64,000 nucleotides of DNA from Streptomyces bauhiniae. Lineage in GTDB: Bacteria; Actinomycetota; Actinomycetes; Streptomycetales; Streptomycetaceae. Positions within the stretch are counted from its first letter, which is position 1, and each line of letters starts with the position of its first letter. The position numbers and the translations under genes were made by a program. The notes under the pieces were generated by a model. That model saw nothing but the letters and a program-made list of their open reading frames with translations. It did not search any database and was not told where the DNA came from. The DNA lies in the NCBI RefSeq assembly GCF_004784475.1, contig NZ_SRRT01000006.1, forward strand, positions 1-64,000. The letters run 5' to 3'. Of this stretch, positions 17,745-25,460 are shown piece after piece.

Positions 17745-18785
17745 TCAGGGGTTGAGCCCCTTGCCCCGCAGCCACGCACCGGGGTCGATACCGGTGGGCT
17801 GCCCGCCGGGGTGGACCTCCAGGTGGAGATGCGGCCCGGTGACATTGCCGGTCGCGCCGACCCGCCCGATGACCTCGCCGGTGGACACCTTCTGCCCGGC
17901 GCTGACGCTGATCGAGGACTGGTGGCAGAACCACAGCTCGGTGCCGTCGTCCAGGGTGAGGATCGTGCGGTAGCCGTACGCCCCGGCCCAGCCGGCCTCG
18001 GTGATCGTGCCGCTGTGGATCGCCTTGATCAGCGTGCCGGTGGGCGCGGCGAAGTCGAGCCCGGTGTGGTACCCGGAGGACCACATCGAGCCGGCCTGCC
18101 CGAAGGTCGAGGTGATCGTGTACGACGAGGTCGGCAGCGTGTACTGCTTGGCCAGCGCGGCGAGCCGGGCGGCCTCCGCCTTCTTCTCGGCGTCGGCCTC
18201 CGCCTTCTCCTTGGCCGCGGCGGCCTTCTCGGAGGCTTCCTTCGCGGCCTTGGCGGCGGCGTCGGCGGCCTGCTGGTCGGCCTTGGCGACGGCGGCCGCG
18301 GTGGCCCGGCTGTCGGCCTTGCTCTGCTGCCGCTCGGCCTGGGCCATGATCCGGCTGCGCAGCGCCTCGCCCGCGTCGGCGGTGGAGTCGTCGCTCGCGG
18401 CAGTGGCCGTCGCGGTGGCGACACCGGCGAGGGAGGCGGCGGGCGTCTCCGTGTGGTGGTGCCCGTCGATCAGGGAGTCCACGGAGGGCAGGTCGGGCAG
18501 CGCGAGGGACACGGGCGGCTTGCCGGTGTTGGCGCTCGCCATGCCACCGGCGCCGACGGCGGCGATGACACCGACGCCGAGGACGGTGGAGCTGCGGGCG
18601 AGTCCGCCGCCGCGCTGCTTGGCCACGCGGTGACGGCCGCGTGCGGCGGGCCCGAGGGAAACGGACTCCTCGGTGGGGTTCCACTCCTCCCACGCGCCGT
18701 CCTCGGCACGGGGGGCGCCGTAGGCAAAGGGCTCACTCGCGTCCGGCGCGAACGGGGCTTGTGGGGCAGGCCGGTTGGACGCCAC
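17745..18785 (-). CDS. M23-family peptidoglycan endopeptidase
   Basis: A 346-aa cell-wall peptidase. A cytoplasmic or masked N-terminus of about 60 residues is followed by a hydrophobic segment (64-86), a long Ala/Lys/Glu coiled-coil-like region (about 135-212), and an M23 LytM domain (about 222-345). Zinc ligands are visible: H240 and D244 in YHTGLD, and H319 and H321 in PHLHLEVH. The GTG start is preceded by AGGAG. A c-di-AMP riboswitch lies in its leader, so expression should fall when c-di-AMP is high, as for other streptomycete cell-wall hydrolases. Confidence 0.9.
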   Translation of the reverse strand: MASNRPAPQAPFAPDASEPFAYGAPRAEDGAWEEWNPTEESVSLGPAARGRHRVAKQRGGGLARSSTVLGVGVIAAVGAGGMASANTGKPPVSLALPDLPSVDSLIDGHHHTETPAASLAGVATATATAASDDSTADAGEALRSRIMAQAERQQSKADSRATAAAVAKADQQAADAAAKAAKEASEKAAAAKEKAEADAEKKAEAARLAALAKQYTLPTSSYTITSTFGQAGSMWSSGYHTGLDFAAPTGTLIKAIHSGTITEAGWAGAYGYRTILTLDDGTELWFCHQSSISVSAGQKVSTGEVIGRVGATGNVTGPHLHLEVHPGGQPTGIDPGAWLRGKGLNP

Positions 18786-18808
18786 GCGGGCGCACTCCTT
18801 TCCCTCCT

Positions 18809-18960
18809 CCGCCTACCGGGTTAGCTGACGGGTTCGGAGCAGGAAGGTCTCCTACGCGCGTAAACCCGGCGTGCTCCGAGGGCGGTGCACGGTGGGTCGG
18901 GCGCGATTCACCCCAAAGTGGTGGGTCCCCGGTTCCCTCGCGGGATTCGGCGTGTGCGCA
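18809..18960 (-). ncRNA. ydaO-type c-di-AMP riboswitch
   Basis: The minus-strand leader of the M23 peptidase matches the ydaO/yuaA class. Read 5' to 3': AATCCCGCGAGGGAACCGGG, then TTTGGGGTGAATCGCGCC, and the very conserved 3' segment GCTCCGAACCCGTCAGCTAA followed by CCCGGTAGGCGG. The 3' end lies about 24 bases from the start codon, close enough to couple to the ribosome binding site or an overlapping terminator. Bounds are approximate. Confidence 0.85.
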
Positions 18961-19192
18961 CGGCGCCGTCTCTGCTGACGGCTGTAACGACCGTGCTGCG
19001 TTATCGAACGTTAATAGACACGCGCACCGGATTCCAAGCCCGTTCAGCTTGATCGTTTGACGTTCTGACGGGGTGTAAATCGGTCAGGACTGTCACGAAC
19101 AGGGCGAGTTGACTGCGCTTCAGGAGTCACAGGAGTTTTACTGGTGACTCAAAAACACCAGCCGCCCCGGAGAAAACTCGGTCCGGAAAACA

Positions 19193-19231
19193 CTCAGGGC
19201 CGGAATCCATTTACTGGATTCCGGCCCTGAG
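19193..19231 (-). terminator. terminator of the initiator tRNA
   Basis: A perfect 16-bp stem (CTCAGGGCCGGAATCC with a 7-base loop) lies eight bases beyond the tRNA 3' end. On the minus strand it is followed by a TTTT tract. Confidence 0.85.
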
Positions 19232-19238
19232 CCTTCAG

Positions 19239-19312
19239 TAGCGGGGACAGGATTTGAACCTGCGACCTCTGGGTTATGAGCCCAGCGAGCTACCGAGCTG
19301 CTCCACCCCGCG
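19239..19312 (-). tRNA. initiator tRNA-fMet (CAU)
   Basis: A 74-base cloverleaf with anticodon CAT. The acceptor begins with an unpaired C1 (opposite U72), and the anticodon stem carries the three consecutive G:C pairs (GGG...CCC) that mark an initiator rather than elongator tRNA. No CCA is encoded. A TATGCT-type -10 box lies about 14 bases upstream on the minus strand (19326-19331). Confidence 0.93.
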
Positions 19313-19377
19313 TCGTTGTGTCTCAAGCATACGTCATCCGCGGGGTCCGGCGCACACACGTGGCCGTGACGTGGGCC

Positions 19378-20511
19378 TCAGTGCGGAAGGTGAGCGTTCG
19401 GCCGCTGTGCGAGAGCGGCGTACTCGGGCACCGTCACCACCTCCACGCCCCCGGCGGCCAGTACGCCCGAGCCGTCGGCCGCGGTGACGAAGGTGTCCGG
19501 CTCCCGCCAGGCGGTGACCACCCGGCGTACCCCCGCGTCCAGGATCAGCCCGGCGCACGGGACGGGCCGGGAGGCGCGGTGGGCGCAGGGCTCCAGGCTG
19601 CTGTAGACGGTGGCGCCGGGCAGGCGCGGGTCGGCCGGGTCCAGCTTGGCGAGCGCGGCCTCCTCGGCGTGCACCACCGGGTCGCCGCCCTCGCGGGAGT
19701 GGCCGCGCGCCAGCTCGGTGCCGTCCGCCGCGACGATCACCGCGCCGACGCTGAAGGCAGTGGCCGAGGGCGGGCAGAGCGCGGCCAGCTCGCAGGCGGT
19801 GCGCAGCCAGTGCCGGTCGGCGGCGGTGTCCAGCGGGCCGGTGCCGGGGGCGGTGGGCTCGTACCGCATCAGGACGACGTCCTCGATCCGGCGGGTGTCG
19901 GTCAGCCGCAGCCGGCCGCCCTGGTACGCGCCGGGGCCGAAGAGGCGGGGGGCGGCCGGGTCGCCGACGAAGAGCGGGGCGAGGACGAGCTGGAGTTCGT
20001 CGGCGAGGCCCTGCTGGAGGAGCTGGGTGTGCACGGTGCCGCCGCCCTCCACCATCAGCCGGCGCACCCCGCGTACGTCGTGCAGGTGCGCGAGCAGCGC
20101 CCGCCAGTCGAGCGCGGGGCCGAGCGGGACCACGTCGGCGGTGTCCCCGAGGAGGCCGGTGGCCCGCTTCGCCCCCGCGTCGGTCGTGTAGAGGAGCTTC
20201 TCCCCGCCGGAGTGCCAGAAATTGGCACTCGGGTCGAGATCGCCGGACCCGGAGACGGTCACCTTCAGCGGGTACTCCGCCCGCCCCTCGGCCACCCGCG
20301 CGGCCCTGCGCTCGGGCGAGTTGACCAGCAGCCGGGGGTTGTCGGCGCGGATGGTCCCGGCGCCGACGAGGATCGCGTCCACCGAGGCCCGTACCTCGTC
20401 CACCCGGTCGAAGTCGGCGGGGCTGGAGAGCAGCAGCCGCTCGGGGCCGGTGTCGTCCAGGTATCCGTCGAGCGAGACGGCGGCGGACAGCAGGACATGG
20501 GGGTAGGGCAT
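19378..20511 (-). CDS. RibD-like reductase-deaminase with swapped domain order
   Basis: A 377-aa protein with the two activities of RibD but in reverse order. Residues 1-220 form a RibD C-terminal/dihydrofolate-reductase-like domain (MPYPHVLLSAAVSLDGYLDD, VDAILVGAGTIRADNPRLLV, LMVEGGGTVHTQLL). Residues about 230-377 form a cytidine/deoxycytidylate deaminase-type domain with zinc ligands in VVHAEEAAL (H281, E283) and LEPCAHRASRPVPCAG (C309, C319). Classical RibD has deaminase first. A role in riboflavin or deazapurine-type metabolism is inferred; no rib neighbours are present. Confidence 0.8.
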   Translation of the reverse strand: MPYPHVLLSAAVSLDGYLDDTGPERLLLSSPADFDRVDEVRASVDAILVGAGTIRADNPRLLVNSPERRAARVAEGRAEYPLKVTVSGSGDLDPSANFWHSGGEKLLYTTDAGAKRATGLLGDTADVVPLGPALDWRALLAHLHDVRGVRRLMVEGGGTVHTQLLQQGLADELQLVLAPLFVGDPAAPRLFGPGAYQGGRLRLTDTRRIEDVVLMRYEPTAPGTGPLDTAADRHWLRTACELAALCPPSATAFSVGAVIVAADGTELARGHSREGGDPVVHAEEAALAKLDPADPRLPGATVYSSLEPCAHRASRPVPCAGLILDAGVRRVVTAWREPDTFVTAADGSGVLAAGGVEVVTVPEYAALAQRPNAHLPH

Positions 20512-20690
20512 CGACGCGCTCTCCGGACTCTGGGCTCTACGGATGGGCTCTACGGATGGGCTCTAGGGGCGTGCACCCCTTTGTACTCCGTACCGGTGTG
20601 CGGCTTGCCCGGGCAGGGATGAGTACGGCTACTCATCCCCGGCGCGCGGCCCGGCCCCACTGTGGGATCACCGAACAGAAGGAGATCCCG

Positions 20691-21314
20691 ATGCCGCACG
20701 CCATCCGCCCCCGCCGCCTCTTCACCCTCGCCACCGGCAACTGGCTCTCGCGGGGCTATCTCGCGGTGCTCGCCCTCTCCGTGGTGGCCATGTTCGCCTT
20801 CCCGGAGAGCGCAGTGGGCCTGGACCCGATGACACTCACGGCGCCGCTCTCCTTCCTGGGCATGGCCTTCCCCTTCGGTCCCGGTACCGAGGGCAGCCTG
20901 GCGGTGGAGGTGCTGGCCACCGGGTTCTGGGTCGGACTGCTCCTGCTGGGCGCCCTCGGGAACGCGGCCGCGCTCGGCGCCCTCGCCTCCAGATCCGCCG
21001 ACGTGCCTCCCCGGCACCGGGTGCGGGGACTGCTGGCGCCCGCCGTGGACAACTGGCTTTCGCGCGGGTACCTCGCCGTGGTCGCTGCGGCGATCGGGTT
21101 CTTCCTCTACGCCGTGTGCCTCTCCCCCGACCCCGGTTTCGCCGGAATCTGGCCGCTCATGGCCACGGCGCCCCTCAGCATCGTCGCCATCACGGTGTCC
21201 GGGCCCCTGGGGGACGGCTCGCTGAGCCTGGTCGTCTTCACCGTCGGCACCGCCCTGGCCGGCCTTGGCAACGCCGTGCTGCTCGGCAGGCTCGCGCGTG
21301 CGCTGCGGCGCTGA
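20691..21314 (+). CDS. membrane protein with internal duplication
   Basis: A 207-aa hydrophobic protein that I do not recognise. It is built from two similar halves: LFTLATGNWLSRGYLAVLA in the first and LLAPAVDNWLSRGYLAVVA in the second, each followed by SxxD/TAPLS-type loops and further transmembrane helices (four to six in total). The start is well supported by GAAGGAG seven bases before the ATG. It stands alone between a minus-strand gene and a plus-strand amidase. No function is suggested. Confidence 0.75.
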   Translation: MPHAIRPRRLFTLATGNWLSRGYLAVLALSVVAMFAFPESAVGLDPMTLTAPLSFLGMAFPFGPGTEGSLAVEVLATGFWVGLLLLGALGNAAALGALASRSADVPPRHRVRGLLAPAVDNWLSRGYLAVVAAAIGFFLYAVCLSPDPGFAGIWPLMATAPLSIVAITVSGPLGDGSLSLVVFTVGTALAGLGNAVLLGRLARALRR

Positions 21315-21486
21315 GACCCACGGTCAGGTATGGACCAGGGAAAAAACTGTATAAGCCAACGGATGGCATGACCTCATCAGTTACGGTCTCACCTTTGGTC
21401 ACCTTCTTCACCGAATTCCCCTGGGGAGGGGGGAGTCGTGAAGGCTCCGGCGACCAGTCACCGTAGGGAAAGGCATCAGTACCGGT

Positions 21487-23769
21487 ATGAGAGCACGTTG
21501 GTGGGGGACGGGCGCGGCTGTCGCGGCGGCCGTGTGCGGGACGTTGGTCGTGCAGGGGGTGAGCGGCGGGGACTCCGGGCACGCCGGGAAGGCCGCCGCC
21601 GCCCCGGTACGGGACGGGGTGCGGTCGGCCGCGCTGGCCGTCCGGGGGGACGGCACGGGTGCGACGCTCGCGCGACGGGACGCCAAGCCGTTCAGCATGA
21701 TCGGGGTGAGCTGGGAGAAACCTTCCGCCAGGCTTGCCGGCAAGGTCGAGGTGCGGTCGCGGGCCGTGGGGTCCGGGAAGTGGTCGAACTGGCTGCTGCT
21801 GGACAGCGACCGGGGCGCGGGCGAGCAGAACGCCTCGCGCGGCGGCACCGAGCCCGCGTGGGTCGGGCTGTCGGACGGCGTCGAGGCGCGGATCGACGGC
21901 AGGGCCACCGCGAAGCTGCCCGCCGGGCTCCGGCTCGACATGATCACGGCGGGCGGGAAGAGCACCGGGGGTGACGCCGAGCCCGCGGCCTACGTCGCGG
22001 ACGGGCCGGACGACACCGGGGAGCCCGTGGCTACCGAGACACCTGAACCCACCGACGTCCCCACCACCGAGCCCGCGCCACCGGAGGAGACCACCGCCGA
22101 GCCGTCGGCCGGTGAGTCCTCGCCGGAGCAGTCGACGGAACCGCCTGTCGAGTCGCCCTCGGAGTCGGAGAGCGAGTCGGCCCCGCCCTCCGCCTCGCCC
22201 TCCCCCTCCCCCTCCCCCTCCACGTCCGTCCCGACCGCGCCGCGCTCCACGGTTCCCCGGCCACCGATCACCCCTCGCTCGGGGTGGAAGGCCGACGAAT
22301 CCATCAGCCCCGAGGCGCCGACGTACATCGACGGAAAGATCAAGGCGGTGGTGGTCCACCACACCGCCTCGACCAACGACTACTCCTGCGCCGAGGCGCC
22401 GTCGATCATCAACGCGGTCTACACGTACGACGTGACCGGCCTCGGCTGGAAGGACCTCGGCTACAACTTCGTCGTCGACAAGTGCGGGACGATCTACGAG
22501 GGCCGCAAGGGCGGGGTCGACCTCCCGGTGGTGGGCGCACACGCGTACGGCTTCAACTCGCAGACGACCGGCATCGCGGTCCTCGGCACGTACGTCGACT
22601 CCCCGCCCCCGATGGCCGCGATGGCCTCGGTGGCGCGCCTGGCCGCGTGGAAGCTGGGCCAGTACGGGGTGCAGCCGGACGCGACGGTCACCCTCACCAC
22701 CGCGCTCAGCGGGCAGAACCTCGCGGGCCGGACCTGGGAGCCGGGCGAGGAGATGACCCTCCCCGCGATCCACGGCCACCGCGACGGGTACAACACGGTG
22801 TGCCCCGGTGACGCCTTCTACGCCGCGCTCGGCACCGTCCGCACATTGGCCGCGGGCCCCGTCACGGGCCTCACCCTCGGCACGGTCACCGGTACGGGGA
22901 CGGTCGGCACGACCCCGTACACCAACGGCCCGCTCACGGTGAGCTGGTCCACGACCACCCCGGCCTCGCTGATCTCGTCGTTCCAGGTCCTGGTCGACGG
23001 CAAGGCGGCGGCGACGGTCGCCGGTTCGGCCAGCTCCGCCAAGCTGACGCTCGCGGCGGGGACGCACAAGGTGCAGGTCAAGGCGGTGCACCAGTCGGGC
23101 CGTACGGCGACCAGCGCGACGCGGACGGTCGTCGCCGACACCACCGCGCCCACCTTCACCACCAAGCCGAACCTCTCGCTGCGGACCGGCACGGTCAACA
23201 CCACCGCCGTCCCGCTCACCCTCGGCTGGAAGGCCGCGGACAACGTCTCCCTGAAGGAGACCCGCCTCACCGCGCCGCTCGCCAGGACCTACGGCCCGAC
23301 GGTCACCAGCGCGGCCCAGACCGCCAAGTCCGGCGCGGCGACGGCCTGGTCGCTGCGGGCGTACGACACCCCCGGCAACTCCGCGAGCGCCTCCGTCTCG
23401 GGCACCCCGGTGATCCTCCAGGAGACCTCGGCGACCAAGTCCGGCGCCTGGACCACCAAGTCCTCCACTAGCTACCTGGGCGGCAGGTCCCTGAGCAGCA
23501 GCGCCAAGAACGCCTCGCTGACCTGGACCTTCACGGGTCGCTCGGTCGCGTGGGTGGTCTCCCGCGCGTCGGCCTCCGGGCAGGCGGACATCTACGTCGA
23601 CGGCACCAAGGTCACCACCGCCGACCTGAAGTCCTCCACCACGGCCTACCGCAGCGCCCTGTGGACCAAGACCTGGTCCACGAGCGCCAAGCACACCCTG
23701 AAGATCGTGGTCCGTGCCACGTCAGGCCGCCCGGCCGTCACCACGGACGGAATCGTGTACCTGAAGTAG
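21487..23769 (+). CDS. secreted N-acetylmuramoyl-L-alanine amidase (amidase_2/PGRP)
   Basis: A 760-aa exported enzyme that cleaves the lactyl-peptide bond of peptidoglycan. Layout: signal peptide (1-27), a beta-rich domain (about 45-155), a Pro/Glu/Thr/Ser linker (170-260), an amidase_2/PGRP catalytic domain (about 285-450) and Ig-like C-terminal repeats (about 460-760). Zinc ligands are visible in VVVHHTAS (H291), H429 of IHGHRDG and C439 of TVCPGD. The length and linker are typical of streptomycete wall amidases. The gene stands alone, with a terminator just downstream. Confidence 0.88.
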   Translation: MRARWWGTGAAVAAAVCGTLVVQGVSGGDSGHAGKAAAAPVRDGVRSAALAVRGDGTGATLARRDAKPFSMIGVSWEKPSARLAGKVEVRSRAVGSGKWSNWLLLDSDRGAGEQNASRGGTEPAWVGLSDGVEARIDGRATAKLPAGLRLDMITAGGKSTGGDAEPAAYVADGPDDTGEPVATETPEPTDVPTTEPAPPEETTAEPSAGESSPEQSTEPPVESPSESESESAPPSASPSPSPSPSTSVPTAPRSTVPRPPITPRSGWKADESISPEAPTYIDGKIKAVVVHHTASTNDYSCAEAPSIINAVYTYDVTGLGWKDLGYNFVVDKCGTIYEGRKGGVDLPVVGAHAYGFNSQTTGIAVLGTYVDSPPPMAAMASVARLAAWKLGQYGVQPDATVTLTTALSGQNLAGRTWEPGEEMTLPAIHGHRDGYNTVCPGDAFYAALGTVRTLAAGPVTGLTLGTVTGTGTVGTTPYTNGPLTVSWSTTTPASLISSFQVLVDGKAAATVAGSASSAKLTLAAGTHKVQVKAVHQSGRTATSATRTVVADTTAPTFTTKPNLSLRTGTVNTTAVPLTLGWKAADNVSLKETRLTAPLARTYGPTVTSAAQTAKSGAATAWSLRAYDTPGNSASASVSGTPVILQETSATKSGAWTTKSSTSYLGGRSLSSSAKNASLTWTFTGRSVAWVVSRASASGQADIYVDGTKVTTADLKSSTTAYRSALWTKTWSTSAKHTLKIVVRATSGRPAVTTDGIVYLK

Positions 23770-23781
23770 CCCGCCGCCTGA

Positions 23782-23805
23782 GGGCCCGCCGGAGCCGGCG
23801 GGCCC
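23782..23805. terminator. terminator hairpin between convergent genes
   Basis: GGGCCCGCCGG paired with CCGGCGGGCCC across a two-base gap lies between the amidase and the MerR-type gene. Confidence 0.7.
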
Positions 23806-23812
23806 GCTCACT

Positions 23813-24151
23813 TCAGGCGTCGGCAGACGGGCCGAGCGAGGCGCCGGCACGGCGGTACTCGGCGTTGATCCGCTGGGCTTCCTCGAGCTGGTCCTCGAGG
23901 ATGATGATCCGGCACGCGGCCTCGATCGGCGTGCCCTGGTCCACGAGTTCACGCGCGCGCGCCGCGATCCGCAGTTGATAGCGGGAGTAGCGGCGGTGTC
24001 CACCCCCGGAGCGCAGGGGTGTGATCAGTCGTGCTTCGCCGAGGGCACGGAGGAAGCCGGGCGTGGTACCGATCAGTTCGGCGGCCCGGCCCATCGTGTA
24101 GGCGGGGTAATCGTCGTCGTCAAGACGGCCCAGCGACTCGTCTGCTGTCAT
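23813..24151 (-). CDS. MerR-family small transcriptional regulator
   Basis: A 112-aa regulator with a single MerR helix-turn-helix at the N-terminal half: YTMGRAAELIGTTPGFLRAL, followed by the wing SGGGHRRYSRYQL. A helical C-terminal part (ARELVDQGTPIEAACRIIIL EDQLEEA) would form the dimerisation helix. It lacks a separate ligand-binding domain, like HspR or BldC-type short members. The ATG at 24151 has AGAGGTGAG upstream. A strong hairpin in its leader may regulate it. Confidence 0.82.
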   Translation of the reverse strand: MTADESLGRLDDDDYPAYTMGRAAELIGTTPGFLRALGEARLITPLRSGGGHRRYSRYQLRIAARARELVDQGTPIEAACRIIILEDQLEEAQRINAEYRRAGASLGPSADA

Positions 24152-24176
24152 CTCACCTCTCTGTGGAACGCGTGGA

Positions 24177-24208
24177 GGGGCCTTGGTGCCGTACAGCACC
24201 AAGGCCCC
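24177..24208 (-). promoter_or_regulatory. hairpin in the leader of the MerR-type gene
   Basis: A 13-bp perfect stem (GGGGCCTTGGTGC / GCACCAAGGCCCC) with a six-base loop lies 25 bases upstream of the start codon. There is no U-tract after it, so it is either a leader control element or a stabilising hairpin. Confidence 0.5.
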
Positions 24209-24629
24209 GAAGGAACTGCAACCATCTGCCGACCCTAATACCGCGTCGGCCTTCTGTGTCCGCACAGCCGCCCGATACGCCGACGGGGGTGCGGGGATCG
24301 CGGATGCGTGACCGGAGACCACCTGCCTATCGATGTCCTGCGGTACCCGGACTCATGTCCTGCCGGTCCGGGCGATCCTGATGGCGCTCGACTCCTCCGT
24401 TCTTCCCTCTGAACCGATCGCTTGTCATACCTGTGCTGCTGCCCGGCAGTTCGTGTCTGCCGGGCCTTGATCGATCTCGGCTACGAGAGAAACCGTAACC
24501 AAGCACATCGCGAATGTCTACTGTGGCCGGGATAGATTTTCGCGTGTCCGATGGAGAGGTATTCGCCTCCGGTGGTCTCTGTGACGGTCCGTGCCGCCCC
24601 GCCGGGGCCGCCGCATAGAATCCGACGTC
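24209..24629. other. intergenic region without genes
   Basis: About 420 bases between divergent genes. The stretch 24390-24540 is less GC-rich than its surroundings. TAGAAT at 24616-24621 could be the -10 box of the following gene, whose ATG lies only eight bases farther on, suggesting a nearly leaderless message. Confidence 0.4.
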
Positions 24630-24989
24630 ATGCCGAAGCCTGACGAGCTGATCGTTGACATCGCCGCCCTCGTGGAGTCCGGGCAGAGCAATCAGATGTC
24701 CCTCACCGTGGTCACCAGTGGTGCTGTCATCACCGGTCGACTGGCTCCCGAAGCCATGTGGCGGCGCAGGGTGTCCGAAGTACTGCGGGATTCCACCCAT
24801 CTGGGCGAGTTCTGCGCCGTCTTCGACGCCCCCGCCACCCAGGACGGGACCCCCACACACCTTCACTTCCACGTCGCCCGCATCCTCCAGGGCACCGTGG
24901 GCATCCCGATGACGGGCGGGATGTACCGCGTCGCGATCGAGGATGTCACCGCCTGGACGATGGGTGACTTCAGCTACTCCGACAACTGA
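24630..24989 (+). CDS. conserved hypothetical protein, possibly GvpU-like
   Basis: A 119-aa soluble protein beginning MPKPDELIVDIAALVESGQS. It has alternating beta and helical segments and no membrane span. The stretch SLTVVTSGAVITGRLAPEAMW reminds me of the gas-vesicle accessory protein GvpU family, but this is from memory and no gvp genes are nearby. The start has no ribosome binding site; a leaderless transcript is plausible. Function unknown. Confidence 0.65.
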   Translation: MPKPDELIVDIAALVESGQSNQMSLTVVTSGAVITGRLAPEAMWRRRVSEVLRDSTHLGEFCAVFDAPATQDGTPTHLHFHVARILQGTVGIPMTGGMYRVAIEDVTAWTMGDFSYSDN

Positions 24990-25030
24990 CCCACCGACCC
25001 GCCCCCGCGCCGGGAACGGCACGGAACGCC

Positions 25031-25068
25031 CAGAGGGCCCGACCGGCGTGTGCCGGTCGGGCCCTCTG
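25031..25068. terminator. bidirectional terminator hairpin
   Basis: A perfect 17-bp stem (CAGAGGGCCCGACCGGC) with a GTGT loop lies between two convergent genes. Confidence 0.85.
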
Positions 25069-25085
25069 TGCTCTGTACCGCGTGG

Positions 25086-25397
25086 TCAGCCGGTCAGGGA
25101 GGTGCCGAGCATCGCGGACGCCCGCTCCAGCGGGGTCTCCCCGGCGGGCGCGGGGACGGCCTCGGGAGCCGTACGGCAGGTGAAGCCGAGCCGGGTCATG
25201 GCCCGCAGCACCTCACCGGCGCTGAAATCGCGGCGGTCCTGACGGGTGACGACCTCGCCGACCTGCTTGGCCGGGTAGTGGCGGCGGCCGATGATCACCG
25301 ACTCGGCGGTGACCGGCTCGGGCTTGACGCCCTTCATCGATTCCAGCACGCCGTTCTTGGTCAGCTCGAACGGGAAACGTGCGATGACACAGCGCAT
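25086..25397 (-). CDS. conserved hypothetical protein (SCO5918-like family)
   Basis: A 103-aa protein beginning MRCVIARFPFELTKNGVLES. I recall similar small proteins encoded next to a DEAD-box helicase and a cold-shock gene in streptomycetes (called SCO5918 family); here it is likewise 63 bases downstream of such a helicase on the same strand. A weak GTGAGG precedes the start. It may assist the helicase, but no catalytic motif is visible. Confidence 0.7.
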   Translation of the reverse strand: MRCVIARFPFELTKNGVLESMKGVKPEPVTAESVIIGRRHYPAKQVGEVVTRQDRRDFSAGEVLRAMTRLGFTCRTAPEAVPAPAGETPLERASAMLGTSLTG

Positions 25398-25460
25398 GAT
25401 GCCTCACAGGGAGAAGGGAAGACGGGGCGGACCTCGGGGACGTGGTGCACCACCAGGGTC

